Source: Rhodospirillaceae bacterium UBA6219 (GTDB lineage: Bacteria; Pseudomonadota; Alphaproteobacteria; Rhodospirillales; Magnetospirillaceae). From it: DNA of 8,974 nt. The notes beneath the pieces are model-generated. The model had not been told where the DNA came from and made no database searches. It worked only from the letters and a program-made list of their open reading frames with translations. The position numbers were made by a program, and so were the translations under genes. This document shows, piece after piece, positions 6,264 through 8,974 of this stretch (positions are counted from its first letter, which is position 1; every line of letters begins with the position of its first letter). The stretch spans positions 8,967-17,940 of the forward strand of contig DISD01000088.1 in the NCBI GenBank assembly GCA_002435715.1. The letters run 5' to 3'.

Positions 6264-7544
6264 TTACCCTCCTCGCACGCAGCGGACGTAATTGTTGATC
6301 CGTAGCACGTCACCTTGTGGGCCGGCCCCTTTCGGCAGACGCGATTCGTCGCCCGATTTCGGGCTGGACCGTTGGGCACCGGCACCGTGCACGTCGGTCA
6401 GGACCATCTTGCCGCGTGACGCGCCATAAGCGCCGCCGCCCATTCCGGGTGGCCCCATACCCGGCCCCATGCCGGGGGGACCGCCCATGCCCATCCCCTG
6501 TCCTTGGCCCATTCCTTGCCCTTGGCCGCCCAAATACCCCAAGGCCCGGCCAAAGGCGAAATAGACGGCGAAATCACCGGGGCGACGCCCATCCAGATGA
6601 CTGGTCGACGTCCAAAAGAACGGCCAATCCGAACCACCGTCCTCGTCCCGGATGGCAGTGATTTGAAAGATCGGATCGATCGCCGCTGAATGGGTGGCGT
6701 CGGGCGAGCGGGAATAATCGACGATGGAATGCAGTTCCTTGGCGTTGGGCAGCCGCCAATCATCGTGGCCGGCAAACGCCAAGCCGTCACACCGCCCCAA
6801 GGCCTGTGCCCAATTCATGCCGCGCCCCGAATCGGCCTTTTCCCAAACCAGACCGGTGGCGCGATCCGTCACGCTGCCGTCGCCGTTGTCGTGAAAATCG
6901 TTGTGCCCATAAGCCGGATTGCCGCGCACCAGCCGCAGATACCATTGCCGCTGGCCCGGCCCGCCATCCTGGGGATAGCCCTTGATGCGGCCATCGGCGA
7001 AATTGACGCCGAAGAACGCCCGGTCGCGCCCCATCACCGTGCCCGAATAGGCGGTTGAACTGATGTATTGGGCATCGATGAAACGACCGACCGAGGGGTA
7101 TTCGAAACGGAACACCCGGGTATTCAGATAAGGACGCGCGTCAGAGGGCGCCCCGGTCTGCGAGGGGGCGGCACGGCCCGTCGCCCCGGAAAAATCCATC
7201 AGCGAATATAGTTCCTTGATGGTCGGCACCCGCCAGTCATCAAAGCCGCCGGTGCGCGCCGCTTGCGCCTTGGCCGGCGCTTCGGACCATTGGGCGCGGT
7301 CGAAATCGCGGCTCCACGTCAAGCCGGTGTTCAGGTCGCTGACCGTGCCGTCGCCATTGTCCCGGTAATCGGGCGCCAACCCCTGGTGGGTGGCGTCCTG
7401 GCCGGCGGGGCCGCCGCCACATCCGGTCCGTCCTTGGTCGTCATAGCATTGGCTTTGGTTGGTATCGACCACCGCATAGGAATGTTCGGCGGCCAAGGCT
7501 GGATTTGCCACCGCCATCCCCAGCAGCACGGCACACTTTTTCAT
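6264..7544 (-). CDS. Exported DUF1566 protein with two repeats and a Met/Gly-rich loop
   Basis: This 426-residue protein starts with a signal peptide (MKKCAVLLGMAVANPALA, cleavage near residues 18-19), so it should be periplasmic or secreted. Two DUF1566 repeats follow: about 62-208 and 219-424. Each opens with a DNGDG(T/S)V motif (DNGDGTVSDLNTGLTW and DNGDGSVTDRATGLVW) and continues with (F/H)DDWR(V/L)P..KEL. The Asp-Asn-Gly-Asp-Gly segments look like possible calcium loops, but that is inference. A low-complexity insert rich in Gly, Met, Pro and Gln (residues 339-371) sits in the second repeat, between AFGRALGYL and the conserved DVHGAGAQRSSPKSGD (383-398). The ATG at 7544 is chosen because GGAGG lies 5 nt upstream and it begins the signal peptide; ATG 7565 would add seven residues. 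Family members are common in environmental bacteria, and their function is unknown. It is divergent from the bacteriohemerythrin gene. Confidence 0.92.
   Translation of the reverse strand: MKKCAVLLGMAVANPALAAEHSYAVVDTNQSQCYDDQGRTGCGGGPAGQDATHQGLAPDYRDNGDGTVSDLNTGLTWSRDFDRAQWSEAPAKAQAARTGGFDDWRVPTIKELYSLMDFSGATGRAAPSQTGAPSDARPYLNTRVFRFEYPSVGRFIDAQYISSTAYSGTVMGRDRAFFGVNFADGRIKGYPQDGGPGQRQWYLRLVRGNPAYGHNDFHDNGDGSVTDRATGLVWEKADSGRGMNWAQALGRCDGLAFAGHDDWRLPNAKELHSIVDYSRSPDATHSAAIDPIFQITAIRDEDGGSDWPFFWTSTSHLDGRRPGDFAVYFAFGRALGYLGGQGQGMGQGQGMGMGGPPGMGPGMGPPGMGGGAYGASRGKMVLTDVHGAGAQRSSPKSGDESRLPKGAGPQGDVLRINNYVRCVRGG
6432..6530 (-). repeat. Low-complexity Met/Gly/Pro/Gln-coding segment
   Basis: About 33 codons inside the DUF1566 gene encode almost only Gly, Met, Pro and Gln. 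The unit GQGQGM occurs twice in tandem as an imperfect 18-nt repeat, followed by GMG and PPGMG units. The codons used for Gln and Gly differ between copies, so this is not a recent exact duplication. Confidence 0.8.
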
Positions 7545-7570
7545 GGCAGCCTCCGCAGCCTGCAATTTGT

Positions 7571-7619
7571 GTTGCGCGAATTACGCAGCCCATCCCCGCA
7601 ATTTTCAAATGGGTATTTG
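7571..7619. promoter_or_regulatory. Two inverted repeats in the DUF1566/hemerythrin control region
   Basis: The divergent gap 7545-7701 holds a near-perfect dyad, GTTGCG-N7-CGCAGC (7571-7589, one mismatch), and a perfect one, CAAAT-GGGT-ATTTG (7606-7619). The second directly abuts a candidate -35 box at 7621. Both could be operators. CAAAT-N4-ATTTG has the spacing of an FNR box but not its sequence, so I do not assign a regulator. Confidence 0.4.
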
Positions 7620-7620
7620 C

Positions 7621-7649
7621 TTGCCCTCTTTATATGACTTCGGCATTAT
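7621..7649 (+). promoter_or_regulatory. Candidate sigma-70 promoter of the bacteriohemerythrin gene
   Basis: TTGCCC (7621-7626) and CATTAT (7644-7649) are separated by 17 nt and each match the consensus at four of six positions. Transcription would begin near 7656, giving a leader of about 45 nt before the ATG at 7702. A perfect inverted repeat lies immediately upstream. Confidence 0.35.
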
Positions 7650-7701
7650 GCGCGCATCGTCAACCGACACCGCCAGTCGCCGAACACAAGGAAAGAATGA
7701 C

Positions 7702-8097
7702 ATGGCCGTACTCGAGTGGCACGAGGGTTTGAACGTAGGCGTCGGTTTCATGGACGACGACCACGCGGTGGCCGCCGAGCAGATCAACGCCTTGGCCCAG
7801 GCCGCGTTGCCCCAGCGGTTGGAACTGGCCCGCGAATTCCTGGACCATTGTCGCCACCATTTCGCCCGCGAGGAAGAGATGATGGAAGCGACCGGCTTTT
7901 TCGCCCTGGGCTGCCATCAGGGCGAACACGAACGGGTGCTGACCGAGTTGGAAGGTGTTGTCGCCAAGCTGGAAGCCGGCGATCCGCAGGACGCTTATTT
8001 CACCAAGGGCTTGCCCGAATGGCTGATGATCCATCGCAACACCATGGATTTCGTCACCGCCGAATTCGCCCAGAAAGCCGGCTGGCGCGCCGCCTGA
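7702..8097 (+). CDS. Bacteriohemerythrin
   Basis: This 131-residue, single-domain, four-helix-bundle protein binds O2 at a non-haem di-iron site in the cytoplasm. All seven expected iron ligands are visible: His21 (DDDH), His53 and Glu57 (HFARE), His72 and His76 (HQGEH), and His111 with Asp116 (HRNTMD). The N-terminal MAVLEWHEGLNVGVGFMDDDH is typical. The ATG at 7702 is chosen because it starts the conserved WHEGLNVG region and follows AAGGAAAG; the open frame extends further upstream without family similarity. Single-domain hemerythrins are numerous in magnetotactic and other microaerophilic alphaproteobacteria, where O2 storage, delivery or sensing are proposed. No signalling domain is attached here. 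The gene is monocistronic as far as can be seen, with a hairpin 30 nt after its stop. Confidence 0.95.
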   Translation: MAVLEWHEGLNVGVGFMDDDHAVAAEQINALAQAALPQRLELAREFLDHCRHHFAREEEMMEATGFFALGCHQGEHERVLTELEGVVAKLEAGDPQDAYFTKGLPEWLMIHRNTMDFVTAEFAQKAGWRAA

Positions 8098-8126
8098 TTT
8101 CCTTGGACCTGATTGTGCAAACAGGG

Positions 8127-8143
8127 GGGCGGCAACGCCGCCC
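8127..8143 (+). terminator. Hairpin downstream of bacteriohemerythrin gene, possible terminator
   Basis: A perfect 7-bp GC stem, GGGCGGC (8127-8133) and GCCGCCC (8137-8143), has an AAC loop. Only two T follow, so it is a poor intrinsic terminator; it may stabilise the hemerythrin mRNA 3' end or work with Rho. Confidence 0.45.
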
Positions 8144-8207
8144 TTGCGCGTTGGCGCCTTCGTGATTAGTTTTCGAGCAATCGCAACCAGATAAGGGCCG
8201 GCGCCCC

Positions 8208-8513
8208 ATGGACATCATCCTGGAACCATTGCTGACGGTGATTTATTTCGCCCTCGAGTTCTATTGGTATGTGGTCCTGGCCACCGTCATCTTTTCCTGG
8301 CTGATGGCGTTCGGGGTCATCAACACCTACAACCACGCGGTGCGTACCATCGGCGACGTGCTGTCGCGGCTGACCGAGCCGGCGCTGCGCCCGCTGCGCC
8401 GCTGGCTGCCCGATATCGGCCCGGTGGACCTGTCCCCCATCGCTTTGTGGCTGATCATCTTGTTCCTGCAGATGGTGGTCCGTAAGCTGCTGTTGGCGGT
8501 GCAGGGCTTTTGA
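8208..8513 (+). CDS. YggT family membrane protein
   Basis: This inner-membrane protein of 101 residues is a single-repeat YggT form; the E. coli protein has two repeats and about 188 residues. Two long hydrophobic stretches flank a basic loop: about residues 8-35 (TVIYFALEFYWYVVLATVIF and on) and 76-97 (SPIALWLIILFLQMVV). In between is the family block SRLTEPALRPLRRWLPDIGPVDLSP (53-77). The role is not firmly known; links to cell shape, osmotic stress and FtsZ-linked organisation have been proposed for relatives. The ATG at 8208 is preceded by AAGGG and a small GGGC-CGGC-GCCC hairpin that could hide it. Its TGA overlaps the TTG start of the next gene by 4 nt, and folD follows, so the three genes are one translationally coupled unit. 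Confidence 0.93.
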   Translation: MDIILEPLLTVIYFALEFYWYVVLATVIFSWLMAFGVINTYNHAVRTIGDVLSRLTEPALRPLRRWLPDIGPVDLSPIALWLIILFLQMVVRKLLLAVQGF

Positions 8514-8833
8514 GCCCGCCCCCTTATGTTTTGACGCCGGGCGGCCTTAAGCTGTTCGTGCGCCTGACGCCCAAGGCGTCACGGGACAAGATCGACGGCC
8601 CGGCCCCCGAAGCCGATGGCGGAACGGTGCTGAAGGCTTCGGTCACCACGGTGCCCGAGGACGGCAAGGCCAATGCCGCCCTGATCAAGATGCTGGCCAA
8701 GGAATGGCGCCTGCCCAAATCGACGTTCGAAATCGTCGCCGGCGCCACCGACCGCCGCAAAACGCTTTTGATATCCGGCGACGCGGCCGATCTGGCCCAA
8801 TGCCTTGACCAATGGATGGCGAAACGACAATGA
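8510..8833 (+). CDS. DUF167 (YggU) family protein
   Basis: This small cytoplasmic protein of 107 residues belongs to the DUF167/YggU family, which has a known fold but no established function. The N-terminal beta region contains LFVRLTPKASRDKIDG (15-30). The core signature VPEDGKANAALIKMLAKEW (48-66) is followed by VAGATDRRKTLLISG (76-90). The likely start is TTG at 8510, within TTGA, overlapping the yggT stop by 4 nt; a second in-frame TTG at 8531 would shorten it by seven residues, and no in-frame ATG exists near the start. The 3' end overlaps the folD ATG by 4 nt (ATGA at 8830-8833). A yggT-DUF167 pairing is widespread across bacteria. Confidence 0.93.
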   Translation: MSPPPYVLTPGGLKLFVRLTPKASRDKIDGPAPEADGGTVLKASVTTVPEDGKANAALIKMLAKEWRLPKSTFEIVAGATDRRKTLLISGDAADLAQCLDQWMAKRQ

Positions 8834-8974
8834 CCCAGGCCAAGCTTATCGACGGCAACGCCTTTTCGGCCAATCTGCGCGACGAGATCACCGCCCGCGT
8901 GCACGAAATCCGCGACTTCCACCACATCACCCCGGGTCTTGCCGTGGTGCTGGTGGGCGAGGACCCGGCCAGCC
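8830..8974 (+). CDS. folD: Bifunctional methylenetetrahydrofolate dehydrogenase/cyclohydrolase (FolD), 3' end missing
   Basis: The first 48 residues of FolD are present; the rest lies beyond the window. FolD interconverts 5,10-methylene-, 5,10-methenyl- and 10-formyl-tetrahydrofolate in the cytoplasm with NADP+. The start MTQAKLIDGNAFSANLRDEI and the later HITPGLAVVLVGEDPAS match the FolD N-terminal domain, including the near-invariant PGLAVVLVGEDPAS. The catalytic lysine (in the YVxxK motif) would come just after the window end. The ATG at 8830 overlaps the preceding stop as ATGA, so translation is probably coupled to the DUF167 gene. Confidence 0.94.
   Translation, partial: MTQAKLIDGNAFSANLRDEITARVHEIRDFHHITPGLAVVLVGEDPAS

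Noticed and set aside
5144..6385. A minus-strand open frame of 413 codons antisense to pseI
   Set aside because: The opposite strand encodes a well-conserved PseI; this frame shows no domain and looks like a shadow.
7606..7619. FNR/Anr box upstream of the hemerythrin gene
   Set aside because: CAAAT-N4-ATTTG shares only the spacing with TTGAT-N4-ATCAA, so the assignment is not supported.
7543..7701. N-terminal extension of bacteriohemerythrin to an upstream ATG at 7543
   Set aside because: The added residues have no family similarity and cover the promoter region; the conserved N-terminus begins at 7702.

Overview
The window is GC-rich, densely coded chromosomal DNA that looks alphaproteobacterial, most likely from a Rhodospirillales/Magnetospirillum-like organism. 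The grounds are the codon use, the yggT-DUF167-folD order, a stand-alone cyclic-nucleotide domain protein, a single-domain bacteriohemerythrin and a two-repeat DUF1566 secreted protein. This placement is inference from gene content, not from a marker gene. I see no insertion sequence, phage gene, CRISPR array, tRNA or rRNA, and no gene-free stretch longer than about 160 bases.

Layout, left to right. (1) The 3' part of an ExaC/AcoD-type aldehyde dehydrogenase, then a terminator-like hairpin and a DUF779 gene, the usual partner of this dehydrogenase type. (2) A small minus-strand cyclic-nucleotide-binding domain protein, divergent from a plus-strand M48 (HtpX-like) membrane metalloprotease. (3) A minus-strand pair, an Lrp/AsnC regulator followed by an ArsC/YffB-like reductase, divergent from a plus-strand LysE/RhtB exporter. 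The shared control region carries several AT-rich dyads. (4) purT (formate-dependent purine synthesis) on the minus strand, divergent from pseI (pseudaminic acid synthase). A perfect inverted repeat lies between them. (5) A minus-strand exported DUF1566 protein with an unusual Met/Gly/Pro/Gln-rich loop, divergent from a bacteriohemerythrin with all seven iron ligands. (6) A plus-strand, translationally coupled run yggT - DUF167 - folD, with folD cut by the window edge.

The genes alternate in divergent and convergent pairs. Divergent pairs share 100-160 bp control regions, two or three of which hold clear inverted repeats. Convergent pairs abut or overlap at their 3' ends (overlaps of 4, 25 and 13 nt, and one 4-nt gap). 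Most genes are metabolic or housekeeping. The least understood are the DUF779 protein, the DUF1566 protein and the small cyclic-nucleotide-domain protein. I do not see a clearly new multi-gene system. The most interesting signals are the DUF1566 loop and the regulatory dyads.
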